Of a DNA stretch of 64,000 bases, positions 17,180 through 26,828 are shown in pieces. Source of the DNA: Bacillota bacterium (lineage in GTDB: Bacteria; Bacillota; Clostridia; Saccharofermentanales; Saccharofermentanaceae); assembly GCA_023397475.1 (NCBI GenBank), contig JAEWUD010000011.1, forward strand, positions 1 through 64,000, in the 5' to 3' direction. Positions within the stretch are counted from its first letter, which is position 1, and each line of letters begins with the position of its first letter. The position numbers and the translations under genes were made by a program. The notes under the pieces are model-generated. The model was not told where the DNA came from and searched no databases. It saw nothing but the letters and a program-made list of their open reading frames with translations.

Positions 17180-18265
17180 ATGAATAGATTCCGAAATCTT
17201 GTTTTACTTCTCTGTCTTCTTTTTGTCCTGCCGATTCTCAGTGCCTGCAAAGACACAGATATTTCCATAATATCCGACCCACCGATTATTACAGAAACCA
17301 CAGCCGCCGAGACGACGTTATCAGTGTACGCTTACATAACACCCATTACATATACCAGTCTTGAAGAACTTCTTGAGGTTACGGACATTGTTATCATCGG
17401 CACGGTACAAGAAACTCTTCCCGCAGTTCGACTTACGCAAAGCGAAAATACTCTGTGGGACAGCGCTTTCTGGGAGAAATTTAACGTTACTCCTTCTTTG
17501 GTTCAAGTCGAAGAGGTTCTCAAAATGGAAGGAGGAGAAGTATCCGTTGTTGATACAATCCGAATTGACCAGTTTGGCGGATTTGCCGACAATGTTACGG
17601 AGACAATCGATTGGATAAGTCCTCCGGATGTTGGATCGAGATATCTGATGTTCATCACCTTTAACGACAGTGACAATACAAATGAATATATGACGTATGA
17701 ATATTCGAGTATTGTTGACGGGTTTATGAAAATAACGGACGGCAAGGTATATCCTCCGGCAGGATCTCTGATTTTTGAATCGGGCATCTCTGTCGAAGAC
17801 GTTAAGCTTGCCATGGTTCCGGAGGTGAATGTGATCCCGGATACGATGCCCGATGACTTTGCGATCTACTTTGCATTCTGGATCAATCCGGCGCAGAAAA
17901 ATTTCATGGATACCTACGTAAGCGGAATCCAGAAGGATCTGATTCTGAATGGAACTCATCACAGCGAGCTCGCGTGGGAAAGGGAAGACTTGGAAGCAAT
18001 CTATGCCAAAATGCAGGAACTCGCAATATTTGATTTGTCCGGTAATGTCACCAGTGATTCCGTTCAGGTAACGCCCAATGAGATATTCCTGATCCGTTAT
18101 CGTATTAACGGTCATGAATACACGGTTTCCGGGGACAGTACTACGGAGATGCTCGAAAATATGGACGGCCAGCATCTTCACGTTTTTATGGAATACCTGA
18201 GGGAATATATGATCAACACAACGGAGTACAAGGCCATGCCTGAATCTGAGGGTGGATATGATTAA
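17180..18265 (+). CDS. Lipoprotein of unknown function
   Basis: 361 residues. The signal peptide (LLLCLLFVLPILSAC) ends in a clear lipobox with Cys near residue 22, then a short Thr/Pro/Glu linker. The mature part is acidic and opens with SLEELLEVTDIVIIGTV, which resembles the start of small secreted domains in Firmicutes, but I cannot name the family. A TATAAT at 17111-17116 may be the -10 of its promoter. It stands alone between the 133-bp element and tRNA-Thr. A tilted duplication is not visible. Function cannot be inferred. Confidence 0.75.
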   Translation: MNRFRNLVLLLCLLFVLPILSACKDTDISIISDPPIITETTAAETTLSVYAYITPITYTSLEELLEVTDIVIIGTVQETLPAVRLTQSENTLWDSAFWEKFNVTPSLVQVEEVLKMEGGEVSVVDTIRIDQFGGFADNVTETIDWISPPDVGSRYLMFITFNDSDNTNEYMTYEYSSIVDGFMKITDGKVYPPAGSLIFESGISVEDVKLAMVPEVNVIPDTMPDDFAIYFAFWINPAQKNFMDTYVSGIQKDLILNGTHHSELAWEREDLEAIYAKMQELAIFDLSGNVTSDSVQVTPNEIFLIRYRINGHEYTVSGDSTTEMLENMDGQHLHVFMEYLREYMINTTEYKAMPESEGGYD

Positions 18266-18306
18266 CAAAGGGTATTCGTACCAATGAGCCTAATTCTATT
18301 AAAAAG

Positions 18307-18339
18307 AAAACCTCAGAAGCCTAGAGCCTCTGAGGTTTT
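18307..18339. terminator. Bidirectional terminator of the lipoprotein gene and tRNA-Thr
   Basis: AAAACCTCAGA, 11-base loop, TCTGAGGTTTT. Read on the minus strand it is followed by CTTTTT just after the tRNA; on the plus strand it closes the lipoprotein transcript. Confidence 0.85.
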
Positions 18340-18343
18340 CTCA

Positions 18344-18419
18344 TGGAGCCGATTATCAGACTCGAACTGATGACCTGCTGATTACAAATCAGCTGCTCTA
18401 CCAACTGAGCTAAATCGGC
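18344..18419 (-). tRNA. tRNA-Thr (anticodon UGU)
   Basis: On the minus strand the 76-base sequence folds as a cloverleaf: acceptor GCCGATT/AATCGGC, D-arm with AGCTCAGTTGGTAGAGC, anticodon arm CTGATTTGTAATCAG with anticodon TGT, T-arm with GTTCGAGTC, discriminator T, and an encoded CCA. It reads ACA (and by wobble other ACN) threonine codons. It has its own terminator directly downstream. Confidence 0.95.
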
Positions 18420-18804
18420 GTAACGGATGAACCGTAACGCGCAAGAGAGATTATAACGAATAAAGGGCGGCATTGTCAATCAGAAGTTCTGATTCCGGGG
18501 ACAGAAATGAATAATTTATCAATAAACGAACCTTTTTATGGGTCGGGAAATGACATGATCGATTTCGAAGAAAGATAAAATCGGATCGATCTGATGGACA
18601 GTGAAACGTTTCGAAAGAAATCCGTAGTTTCGATAGAGAAGACGGAATATGTAAAACTACACGTAATTTCAACCCTGCGTTATATATAAGGTATATAAAG
18701 AGAAAAGCGCCAGATAGCAACTATCTTTGATTTGCGTTTCGAAACGTTTCGCGCATGGCTAGCGCATAGGTTATCTCTGCGTCGCCGATTTGTACCCCAT
18801 ATTG
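18420..18804. promoter_or_regulatory. Intergenic region with GAAACGTTTC palindromes
   Basis: No convincing gene in 385 bp between tRNA-Thr and the 3' end of larA (both minus). Palindromes GAAACGTTTC (18603-18612) and CGTTTCGAAACGTTTC (18735-18750) resemble LacI-family operators, and the GCGAAACGTT core also occurs in the palindrome at the start of the lacI-type gene (56008). What they would control is unclear; the only gene clearly downstream on the minus strand is the tRNA. Confidence 0.4.
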
Positions 18805-20058
18805 TCATTCAGCCGCGAAAGGTAATGTGGATCCACCGTACGGCATTGCTATGATACTTGCGGTATCCCCAAGAAGAGAAAAGGCCTCCGAAAGCGCATC
18901 GCTCATGCTCGGTTTCGGTTCCAAATGGCAAAGGCGAACGATCTCATCCGGGAGGTCACTTACCAGGAAGATTCGAGCTTTCTCAAGGACCAGCGCGATC
19001 GCGGCCGCTTTGTGCCCGCCAAGTTGGAAATCCTCGGCAATATGGGGGATCATGTCCGCGGCCTTATCGTGTCCCGTCATCCATTGCTCGAAAACATGCT
19101 CACCGAATCCTTCCTTCGCAGAGGCAAGCCAGATAACGATACCGCCATCGCGTACGGCGTGTTTCGCATTGTCCAAGGCTTTCTGTGCCTGGTAGAGATT
19201 GATATCTTTCGGATAGCCGCCGGGAGAGACGATCACGATATCCGCTCTCCTCGGGATTGTCACGCGGTACATCGCATCAAGAAACGCGCAACCCTCGCGA
19301 TGTGCCGTCACGTGATGTCCCGCGACGGACTTCACAATGTGCTTCTTCTCATCGAGCACAACATTAACGATGAAGTCGATCGGTACGAATCGGGCAACAT
19401 CTTCGATATCAAGGCGAACGGGATTATTATCCATCGCACCTGCTCTGGCCTCGGGTTCCACCATCCGGCTATGATTCGCCGATATTGCGTTTCTTGTCGA
19501 GACACCGGGCATGATCGCTTTTGCACCGCCGCTGTATCCGGCAAAATAGTGGAATTCAATATTGCCAACAAGGATGCGACGATCCGCTTGGACGACAGGG
19601 TCGAAGATTTCAAAAGGAGTTCCGTACGTGCTCTCGCCGACAAAGGTGAAATCTCCGACCGAGTCGATACAGGAGACTTGTTCATACACCTCGTCGCCGA
19701 CGAGGCGACGCATCTCATCCTCCGTATGGGGCCGGTGACTGCCCAGGGCGAAGATGACGGTAATATCATCCGCGCGTATGCCGGCCGTAAAGAGTCGGCG
19801 AAGAATCGAAGGGAGGATCTTATAGGACGGCACCGGACGCGTGATGTCACTGGTGATGATCACGATCTTCTCGCCGGGCTGAACAATCGACTCAAGCAAG
19901 TCCGTTCCGATCGGGTGGGAGAGCGATCTCTCGACCTCGTCGTGTTCCGAAGCGGGTATTGCGCCTGCGGACTCGTTGGGATGCAGAACAGAAAGAAGAT
20001 TCGCGTCAGGCAGTTCGATCGAAATTATATCCTTGCCATATCCGAACGGAACGATCAT
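18805..20058 (-). CDS. larA: LarA family nickel-dependent lactate racemase-like enzyme
   Basis: 417 residues. It shows the LarA signatures: SDITRPVP near residue 72, ALGSHRPHTEDE near 105, GNIEFHYFAGYSGGAKAIMPG near 180 and the conserved KEGFG. LarA uses a nickel-pincer nucleotide to racemise or epimerise 2-hydroxy acids; many homologues act on other substrates, so lactate is an assumption. No larB, larC or larE cofactor genes lie in the window. It starts 18 bp after leuS behind CGGAGGTTACCCC and should be cotranscribed with it. Confidence 0.85.
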   Translation of the reverse strand: MIVPFGYGKDIISIELPDANLLSVLHPNESAGAIPASEHDEVERSLSHPIGTDLLESIVQPGEKIVIITSDITRPVPSYKILPSILRRLFTAGIRADDITVIFALGSHRPHTEDEMRRLVGDEVYEQVSCIDSVGDFTFVGESTYGTPFEIFDPVVQADRRILVGNIEFHYFAGYSGGAKAIMPGVSTRNAISANHSRMVEPEARAGAMDNNPVRLDIEDVARFVPIDFIVNVVLDEKKHIVKSVAGHHVTAHREGCAFLDAMYRVTIPRRADIVIVSPGGYPKDINLYQAQKALDNAKHAVRDGGIVIWLASAKEGFGEHVFEQWMTGHDKAADMIPHIAEDFQLGGHKAAAIALVLEKARIFLVSDLPDEIVRLCHLEPKPSMSDALSEAFSLLGDTASIIAMPYGGSTLPFAAE

Positions 20059-20076
20059 GGGGTAACCTCCGTTGTG

Positions 20077-22560
20077 TTATTTCGCGACGACATTAGCGAG
20101 ACGGCCCTTCACGTAAATGAACTTGACCACCGAGCGTCCGGCCAAAGCTTCCGTAAATCGTTCGTCGGAGCGGACAATACGCTCAACATCCTCCTGCGTC
20201 AAATCCGACTTAATATCAATACGGAATTTGACCTGACCGTTGACCTGAATCGCGATCTCAACCGTATCGAGTACGAGATGCTTCGGATCAAAAATCGGCC
20301 ACTTTTGATGGAAGATCGAATAACCATTGCCAAGTATCTCCCATTGTTCTTCGCAGAAGTGCGGTGCAAACGGAGAGAAGAGAAGAAGCATCGTCTCGTA
20401 CGCGTCGACGATTAAGGACGACGATGCATCCGGAAGCTGTTGATACTTGCCGATCGCATTCAGGAACTCCATCATTCGCGCGATGGACGTATTGAACTGG
20501 AATCTCTCCGTATCCTGGGTAACGGCGCGGATCGTGTAGTTTTTCGCGTAGAGAAGCTCCTTATCGGAAGCGGACGGGGAGGCGGGAATCTGTGCAGGGA
20601 TCCCGGACCGCTTCATCGCAGCGACCTCATCTCCGAGGCGTTCCAGTCGCGAGACAAACTTAACAATCGCCTGAAGACCATTGTCACTCCAGGGGCCGCC
20701 CTCTGTGTAGGCAAAGCCAAAGGCCAGATACGTACGGAAAACATCCGAGCCGTATTTGTCAACATAGGAATCGGGAGCAACGGTATTACCCTTGGACTTC
20801 GACATTCGATTGCCGTCGGGTCCGAGAATAATTCCCTGGTGCACGAGCGAGGTGAAAGGCTCATCGAAGTCCAGTAAGCCGATGTCGCGAAGGGCCTTGC
20901 AGATGAAACGCGCGTACAGAAGATGCATCGCCGCATGCTCCGGTCCGCCGACGTATTTGTCAACCGGACAGAGGCGGTTGATCTTCTCCCGGTCGAAAGG
21001 CATCGAGGGATTGCGGTTATCCGGATAACGTAATTCATACCAGGAGGAATCGACGAAGGTGTCCATCGTATCCGGGTCGCGCTTCGCTTCGCCTCCGCAT
21101 TTCGGGCAGCTCGTACGGATGAAGCTGTCGCACTTCGCCAGCGGCGATTCGCCGTCCGGACGGAAGGCTACGTCATAAGGAAGAAGTACGGGAAGATCCT
21201 CATCCGGCACGGGCACGATTCCGCAGGAAGGACAATGTACGACAGGAATCGGTGTTCCCCAGTAGCGTTGACGGGAGATCAACCAGTCGCGCAGACGGAA
21301 ATTCACCTTCTTCTCGCCCATGCCACGGGCGGACAACGCGTCGATCATTCGATTGACAGCATCTTCGGAGGCAAGGCCGGTGAATTCGCCGGAATTGACA
21401 AGAACGCCCTTCTCGCAGAAGGGGAGATCGTCGGATTCTCCCGTCGCGGACGCGATAACGCGCTCGATCGGGAGAGCAAACTTCTCGGCAAAAGCGAAAT
21501 CGCGTTCGTCGTGTCCGGGCACCGCCATGACGACACCGGTACCATATCCCGCGATGACATAGTCAGCGGCCCACACCGGTACCTTGCGTCCCGTGAACGG
21601 ATGAATCGCATAAGAGCCGGTAAAAACTCCGGTCTTCTCACGAGTCGTTGACATGCGATCGATATCGGATGCTTTTCGCGTAAATTCCTGATACTCACGC
21701 ACGCGGTCGCGACATTCGTCCGTCGTAAGCTTCTCGCAGAGTTGAGACTCCGGTGCGACGACAACATAGGTAACACCCATCAACGTGTCCGCACGCGTTG
21801 TAAACACTTGAAGCTTCAGCGATTCACCGTTGTCGCCGGGAATCGATTCGCCGTTCTTCTCGCAATCGAAAGTAATCAGAGAACCTTCCGAACGACCGAT
21901 CCAGTTGGTCTGAATCTTCTTGGTTTTCTCCGGCCAATCAAGGGCAGGGAGGCAGTCAAGGAGCTCCTGCGCGTATTTGGTGATAGCGAAAAACCACTGT
22001 GTCATATCTTTGCGCGTTACTTCGGTAGAACATCTCTCGCAAGCACCGTCCACAACCTGCTCGTTTGCTAGCACCGTGTTGCATTTCGGACACCAGTTCA
22101 CCGGTGCATTCTTTCTATAGGCGAGGCCTTTCTCGAGAAGACGAAGGAATATCCACTGGTTCCAGCGGTAATATTGGGGGTCACAGGTCGCAAGCTCATA
22201 ATCCCAGTCGAATGTCGCGCCCATCTCTTTGAGCTGCTTCTCCATCGTCTTAATATTTGACAACGTGGAATCCTGCGGATGAATCCCTGTCTTGATCGCG
22301 TAATTCTCGGCCGGCAGACCAAACGCGTCAAAGCCCATCGGATGGAAGACATTATATCCCTGCATCCGTTTCATTCTTGACCAGGAATCCGTGAGGGAAT
22401 AATTGTACCAATGACCGAGATGGAGATTCGCCCCGGAGGGATAGGAGAACATCTCGAGACAATAGAGTTTCTCGCCCGGAGCATCCGGAGAGAAACGATA
22501 GAGGTGAGAATCTTCCCAACGTTTTTGCCATTTCTTGTCCGTTTTAACAGAATATGCCAT
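20077..22560 (-). CDS. leuS: Leucyl-tRNA synthetase
   Basis: 827 residues, usual for bacterial LeuRS. It attaches leucine to tRNA-Leu. Visible features: class I HIGH equivalent in [10 protein letters not shown] near residue 50, CP1 editing domain (about 220-410, with [12 protein letters not shown]), a zinc-type cysteine set (CPKC...CERC), the KMSKS loop RMSKSKGN near 595 and an anticodon-binding C-terminal domain. The ATG at 22560 begins the conserved MAYS...KWQ N-terminus; a longer frame to 22608 is not needed. No T-box leader is visible upstream. Confidence 0.97.
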   Translation of the reverse strand: MAYSVKTDKKWQKRWEDSHLYRFSPDAPGEKLYCLEMFSYPSGANLHLGHWYNYSLTDSWSRMKRMQGYNVFHPMGFDAFGLPAENYAIKTGIHPQDSTLSNIKTMEKQLKEMGATFDWDYELATCDPQYYRWNQWIFLRLLEKGLAYRKNAPVNWCPKCNTVLANEQVVDGACERCSTEVTRKDMTQWFFAITKYAQELLDCLPALDWPEKTKKIQTNWIGRSEGSLITFDCEKNGESIPGDNGESLKLQVFTTRADTLMGVTYVVVAPESQLCEKLTTDECRDRVREYQEFTRKASDIDRMSTTREKTGVFTGSYAIHPFTGRKVPVWAADYVIAGYGTGVVMAVPGHDERDFAFAEKFALPIERVIASATGESDDLPFCEKGVLVNSGEFTGLASEDAVNRMIDALSARGMGEKKVNFRLRDWLISRQRYWGTPIPVVHCPSCGIVPVPDEDLPVLLPYDVAFRPDGESPLAKCDSFIRTSCPKCGGEAKRDPDTMDTFVDSSWYELRYPDNRNPSMPFDREKINRLCPVDKYVGGPEHAAMHLLYARFICKALRDIGLLDFDEPFTSLVHQGIILGPDGNRMSKSKGNTVAPDSYVDKYGSDVFRTYLAFGFAYTEGGPWSDNGLQAIVKFVSRLERLGDEVAAMKRSGIPAQIPASPSASDKELLYAKNYTIRAVTQDTERFQFNTSIARMMEFLNAIGKYQQLPDASSSLIVDAYETMLLLFSPFAPHFCEEQWEILGNGYSIFHQKWPIFDPKHLVLDTVEIAIQVNGQVKFRIDIKSDLTQEDVERIVRSDERFTEALAGRSVVKFIYVKGRLANVVAK

Positions 22561-22614
22561 GGTACATCGCCTCGCTTGCCAAATATTTTCGTTTATCCGG
22601 ATTACCAAGATCAG

Positions 22615-22623
22615 ATTATAGCA
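22615..22623 (-). promoter_or_regulatory. Extended -10 promoter of leuS-larA
   Basis: On the minus strand TGCTATAAT, an extended -10 element, about 55 bp ahead of the leuS start; no good -35 at 17 bp. Confidence 0.5.
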
Positions 22624-22878
22624 GAACGGGCAGGCAAAAAACAGAAAATTGCGAGAGCAAAATCCCGAACTGCCAGAATCAAAAACGCCTCTTGCGAGAA
22701 GCGGTCTATAATATGTAATAAATTACGTGAAAAATTGCAGATTTAATGGTTATCATAGATAAAAATTTTCTGTACAAGTTGTACAGAATTCCGCAATTTT
22801 GTGGCAGGTCTTGTGCAAACCTGATGGAATAAAAAATGATTTATCAGGCAATTTGTATAAAAATGAGAGAAAAAAGTG

Positions 22879-22907
22879 TTGAAACTTATCAACAACGCCG
22901 ATATAAT
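22879..22907 (+). promoter_or_regulatory. Promoter of the sugar ABC importer
   Basis: TTGAAA, 17 bp, TATAAT. A small inverted repeat GTTGA-N6-TCAAC (22878-22893) overlaps the -35 and might be an operator. Confidence 0.75.
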
Positions 22908-22957
22908 CATAGAAGAACCGCGATCAAGCGGGAATTATTAAATTGGAGGGACTAGAA

Positions 22958-24433
22958 ATGACGAAAAAGAAAGTAATCGCAGCCGCACTGGCAACGCTGA
23001 TGCTTTCCGGCGTCGTAGCAGGATGTACACCGGCAACGGATACAACTACAGCTACAACGACAGAAGGAACAGCAGCAACCGAGGCAACTACTTCCGAGAC
23101 AACAGCACCTGTTATTGTTGGCGACGGAGATCAGTTGTTGAAGATCTGGTCATTCACGAACGAGATCAAGACGATGGCTCTGGCTTTCCAGAAGTACAAC
23201 CCGGATGTTGCTGTGGAATACACCATGATTCCCATGACCAACGGCGAGTATCAGACGAAGGTTCAGGCTTCCTTGACAACAGATGATGTCCCGGACGTTA
23301 TCGTTCTGGAAGCATCTTTTGTTAAGTCCTATGTTGAGAGCGATCTGCTGGCTGACCTTGGCGAACTTCTTCCGAAGGCCGCTGAGATGGAGACCTATCA
23401 GATGACGATCGACATCGGAACATTTGACGGCGTTACCAAGGCTTTCTCCTATCAGGCAACTCCTGGTGCTTTCTTCTATCGCAGATCTCTTGCGACAGAG
23501 TATTTCGGCACTGACGACCCGACAGAGATTCAGACATACTTCTCCGACATGGCGAAGTTCGAAGAGTCCGCTGCGGTTATCAAGGAGAAGTCCGGTGGAG
23601 ATACCTACACCGTTTGCTCCACTGGTGATTTCACAAACCTCTTCTATGCCAATCGTGAGCAGCCCTGGATCGTCGATGGCAAGTTTGTTATCGATCCTAT
23701 GGTTGACGAGATGATGGACATGGCTCTTACATTCCGTTCTGAGGGATATGAAGCTCAGGCAACACAGTGGCAGGAAGGCTGGTTCGCCGGCATGAACGAC
23801 ACTCTGACTGACGCTAACGGCAACGCGAAGAAGGTTTTCTCCTACTTCCTGCCTACATGGGGTCTTCCTTATGTTCTCATGACCAACGCAGAAGCTAAGG
23901 ACGAGGCCGGTACGGTTCTCTCCACCACTGCCGGAGACTGGGCTTGCATCGCTGGCCCGATGGCTTATCAGTGGGGCGGTACATGGGTTGGTGTTATGGA
24001 CACAGCCAAGAACAAAGAGTCCGGTATGAAGTTCGTTGAGTTCGTAGCTCTTGACGAAGAGAACCTGACAAACTGGGCAACTGGCGTCTACACGAACGAG
24101 TACCTCAAGGAAATCGATCCTTCCATCGCCGATGACATCGCACAGCCTGCCGGTGACTTCGTCTCCAGCGCCAAGGTTGTTGCCGCTATCATGGACACGA
24201 TGGCTACCTCCAAGGCTTCTGAGTTCCTTGGCGGACAGAACGCTTACGAAGGATTCTCTCTCGCAGCTCCCAAGACAAGCCTCAAGCTTCTCCAGGGTTC
24301 TGACGACGCGATCCAGCGTGCAATGAACGATCCGCTGAACAACTACGTTACCGGTGCGGCAACGAAGGAAGAAGCGATCCAGCAGTTCAAGGATGCTGTC
24401 ACCTCTGAGTTCCCCGACATCATCGTTGAGTAA
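22958..24433 (+). CDS. ABC sugar importer, extracellular solute-binding lipoprotein
   Basis: 491 residues. The signal peptide ends in the lipobox VVAGC with Cys near residue 22, then a Thr/Ala/Glu linker and a family-1 (MalE/UgpB-type) binding protein: LLKIWSFTNEIKTMALAFQKYNPDVAVEYT, TTDDVPDVIVLEASFVKSYVE and a C-terminal hinge part. It captures a carbohydrate outside the cell and delivers it to the two permeases encoded next. ATG chosen behind GGAGGG. Codon use is more biased here than in most neighbours, fitting strong expression. Confidence 0.93.
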   Translation: MTKKKVIAAALATLMLSGVVAGCTPATDTTTATTTEGTAATEATTSETTAPVIVGDGDQLLKIWSFTNEIKTMALAFQKYNPDVAVEYTMIPMTNGEYQTKVQASLTTDDVPDVIVLEASFVKSYVESDLLADLGELLPKAAEMETYQMTIDIGTFDGVTKAFSYQATPGAFFYRRSLATEYFGTDDPTEIQTYFSDMAKFEESAAVIKEKSGGDTYTVCSTGDFTNLFYANREQPWIVDGKFVIDPMVDEMMDMALTFRSEGYEAQATQWQEGWFAGMNDTLTDANGNAKKVFSYFLPTWGLPYVLMTNAEAKDEAGTVLSTTAGDWACIAGPMAYQWGGTWVGVMDTAKNKESGMKFVEFVALDEENLTNWATGVYTNEYLKEIDPSIADDIAQPAGDFVSSAKVVAAIMDTMATSKASEFLGGQNAYEGFSLAAPKTSLKLLQGSDDAIQRAMNDPLNNYVTGAATKEEAIQQFKDAVTSEFPDIIVE

Positions 24434-24454
24434 TCTATTCAAATGAACGAACGT

Positions 24455-24496
24455 CGGGAGTCTGTGGTGGACCAACCATCCACCGCAGGCTCCCGA
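24455..24496 (+). promoter_or_regulatory. Stable hairpin between binding protein and permease genes
   Basis: CGGGAGTCTGTGGTGGA pairs with TCCACCGCAGGCTCCCG around a CCAACCA loop, without a T-run. Such hairpins commonly protect the binding-protein part of the transcript or cut read-through, so that more binding protein than permease is made. Confidence 0.65.
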
Positions 24497-24522
24497 TAAT
24501 TTGAAACGGGAGGGACATGCTC

Positions 24523-25548
24523 ATGCCTAGCGCAGCCACTAAGCAACAGATGCCGGTTCAGGGGAGCGTCAAATTAAAAAGAGGCGGCAAGGTCCAGAAG
24601 GACTACACCGCTTATATAATGATTGCGCCGTTTATTATCGCATACCTGGCCTTTGGATTTTATCCGATTGTTAACACGCTTTATTTGAGCCTTACGAACG
24701 CGACGTTGATGTCGCGTACCTACAATCTCCAAGGCCTGAAGAATTTTGAACTTCTTATTCAGGATAAATTCTTTCTCCAGTCTATCTTGAACACATGGAA
24801 GATCTGGATCATGAACTTCATTCCGCAGATCGGTATCGCTATGCTTCTCGCGGTTTGGATGACCAATGTCCGCCTCCGCATTCGTGCGATCGGCTTCTGG
24901 CGTGCGGTCTTCTATCTTCCTAACCTTCTGATGCCTACGACAGTTGCGGTTCTGTTCTCTTCGCTGTTCGATTTCTACGGACCTGCGAACCAGTTGCTCG
25001 TCGGTGGCCTTCATTTCTTCTCTGAAGCAATAAACTTCAAAATCAACGAGCCCTTCATGCAGGGTCTCGTCGCCTATATCCAGTGGTGGATGTGGTTTGG
25101 CAACACCTTGATCATTCTCATTGCCGGTATGAGCTCGATTTCCGAGTCTCTCTATGAAGCCGCAATGGTTGACGGTGCCAATACCTTAACCATGTTCCGT
25201 AAGATCACACTCCCGATCCTTCGTCCGGTTCTCGTATATACCCTTGTAACCTCCCTTGTCGGTGGTATGCAGATGTTCGATATTCCGTACCTTATTACGG
25301 ACGGTCGCGGATCTCCGAACGGAGCTCTGATGACGATGTTCGTCTTGATGTACATGAAGTTTAAGAGCAGTAAGGGTCACATCGGCCTTGCCTCTGCGAT
25401 GGGTATTATGACGTTTATTATTACGGCGGTTGTTGCCATGGTTGTGTTCTTCCTGTTGCGCGACAAAGATGAGATCGCTCTGCAGAAGGACCGTAAGCGC
25501 TATAAGAAACAACAGCTGATTAAGGCCAAAGGAGGAGCTGCACGATGA
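24523..25548 (+). CDS. ABC sugar importer permease (MalF/UgpA type)
   Basis: 341 residues with about six membrane segments, the first at YIMIAPFIIAYLAFGFYPI. The EAA loop that docks the ATPase is clear: YEAAMVDGANTLTMFRKITLPIL near residue 210. It forms the channel with the next gene product, which overlaps it by 4 bp (ATGA). The ATG at 24523 is 8 bases after GGGAGGG; the one at 24517 is too close. Confidence 0.92.
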   Translation: MPSAATKQQMPVQGSVKLKRGGKVQKDYTAYIMIAPFIIAYLAFGFYPIVNTLYLSLTNATLMSRTYNLQGLKNFELLIQDKFFLQSILNTWKIWIMNFIPQIGIAMLLAVWMTNVRLRIRAIGFWRAVFYLPNLLMPTTVAVLFSSLFDFYGPANQLLVGGLHFFSEAINFKINEPFMQGLVAYIQWWMWFGNTLIILIAGMSSISESLYEAAMVDGANTLTMFRKITLPILRPVLVYTLVTSLVGGMQMFDIPYLITDGRGSPNGALMTMFVLMYMKFKSSKGHIGLASAMGIMTFIITAVVAMVVFFLLRDKDEIALQKDRKRYKKQQLIKAKGGAAR

Positions 25549-26420
25549 GTAATCATGTCAAGGGCAACTCAAATGAAGATCTCCGCAACCGCGTTGGTCT
25601 GGCTGCTTCAAGAACAGCCGTTTACATCGTTCTTATCTTCATCACATTGATCTGCCTCATTCCGATCTGGTTGATGCTCGTCAACGCGACGAAGACAACA
25701 TCCGAGATCCAGCAGGGTATCAGCATGATTCCCAGCGGCAACCTGATCAACAACTACAATATTCTTAGAAATAAGGGACTGAATATCCCGCAGGGACTTC
25801 TGAACAGCTTCATCGTCAGCGGATGTACCACCGTTCTTTCGGTTTACTTCTCCATGATGACGGCGTACGCGATTCAGGTTTATGACTTCAAGATCAAGGA
25901 GTTCCTGAAGGGCTTCGTCTATTTCATCGTTCTGATGCCTACCGCGGTTTCGATCGTCGGTTTCTATCAGTATGTTGCGAAGCTTGGCCTCCTGAACAAC
26001 TACATTCCTTTGATTCTGCCTGCCATTGCGGCCGCCGGTTCTGTTTTCTTCGCGAAGCAGTATCTGGAGAGCGCGATTATTATGGACCTGATCTATACGG
26101 CAAGAATCGACGGTTGCAGTGAGTTCGGAATTTTCCACAGAATTATGATGCCTCTGGCGAAGCCCGGTATGTTCACACTTGCCATCTTTGCCTTCATCGC
26201 ATCGTGGAACAACTTCTTCACGCCTACCCTCCTGATTACAAAGATCGAGATGTATACATTACCTCTTCTGGTTTCTACGCTTCGTGGAGACACGTACCGT
26301 CAGGAACTCGGCGCTATCTACTTTGGTTATGCGATGTCGGTATTCCCGGTTATCGTTGCCTATATTTTGATGGCGCGTCAGATTGTTAACGGTCTTGCTC
26401 TCGGTTCTGTTAAAGAATAA
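25545..26420 (+). CDS. ABC sugar importer permease (MalG/UgpE type)
   Basis: 291 residues with six membrane segments beginning TAVYIVLIFITLICLIPIWLML. The EAA loop reads DLIYTARIDGCSEFGIFHRIMMP; the usual EAA start is changed to TAR, while the conserved D-G and the MP end remain. It pairs with the upstream permease. No ATP-binding gene follows; as in many Gram-positive CUT1 systems, a shared MsiK/MsmX-like ATPase encoded elsewhere probably powers it (inference). Confidence 0.92.
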   Translation: MSNHVKGNSNEDLRNRVGLAASRTAVYIVLIFITLICLIPIWLMLVNATKTTSEIQQGISMIPSGNLINNYNILRNKGLNIPQGLLNSFIVSGCTTVLSVYFSMMTAYAIQVYDFKIKEFLKGFVYFIVLMPTAVSIVGFYQYVAKLGLLNNYIPLILPAIAAAGSVFFAKQYLESAIIMDLIYTARIDGCSEFGIFHRIMMPLAKPGMFTLAIFAFIASWNNFFTPTLLITKIEMYTLPLLVSTLRGDTYRQELGAIYFGYAMSVFPVIVAYILMARQIVNGLALGSVKE

Positions 26421-26430
26421 TTATGAGGTT

Positions 26431-26459
26431 TGTCGGCATCCGTTGATCGGATGCCGACA
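26431..26459 (+). terminator. Hairpin at the end of the importer operon
   Basis: TGTCGGCATCCG-TTGAT-CGGATGCCGACA, a perfect 12-bp stem directly after the last permease gene. The following sequence is not a T-run, so it may be a processing or stabilising hairpin. Confidence 0.65.
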
Positions 26460-26828
26460 GATCATGAATCTCCCGGTAGTTGATTTGCTTTACTCCTATA
26501 GCTTACTTCAAGGTAATTGAACGGAACAGCATTCTATACCGGGTGAATTTTTCTCTCGTGCGGCAAAGAATTTTAATGATATCATTGTCGCATGACAAAT
26601 TCTGCGTTCTGATCTATTCGGAACATGTATTGTGTCTTTTGATTGGACGGTCGTTGGTGGCTGGCAAATCTGGGCGATCGTCCGATCAGAGATACAAAAG
26701 AAAAGAGAAGAAGAGATGTCTCAATTGACTTGAATGAAGTCGGCTGAGGCATCTTTTTTCTTCTCTTACTTTATTTCACTCGCGATAAAGAATATGATCA
26801 TAATATAGAGGAAGAGGAGGGATCGAGT
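26460..26828. other. Intergenic region with two hairpins, no gene seen
   Basis: A long hairpin with G-U pairs joins 26641-26653 (GATTGGACGGTCG) and 26675-26687 (CGATCGTCCGATC). A terminator-like hairpin, AGATGTCTCA / TGAGGCATCT (26713-26754), ends in TTTTTTC. This looks like a short independently terminated transcript, possibly a small RNA, or read-through control. The ABC exporter gene starts at 26829; its promoter is unclear. Confidence 0.45.

Noticed and set aside
18451..18720. 89-residue minus-strand ORF between tRNA-Thr and larA
   Set aside because: No start signal, and it covers AT-rich sequence with palindromes; composition does not look coding.
18925..20415. 496-residue ORF antisense to larA and leuS
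   Set aside because: It crosses two well-supported genes, has no start signal and resembles no protein; it is a shadow of their codon use.
22561..22760. T-box leader of leuS
   Set aside because: No T-box consensus or terminator/antiterminator pair in this stretch; only an extended -10 promoter is seen.
23150..24475. 441-residue ORF antisense to the solute-binding protein gene
   Set aside because: Shadow frame opposite a strongly biased gene; no ribosome binding site or recognisable domain.
24517..26420. Missing ATPase gene of the sugar importer as evidence of deletion
   Set aside because: Shared ATPases encoded elsewhere are normal for this importer type in Gram-positives, so absence is not a sign of loss.
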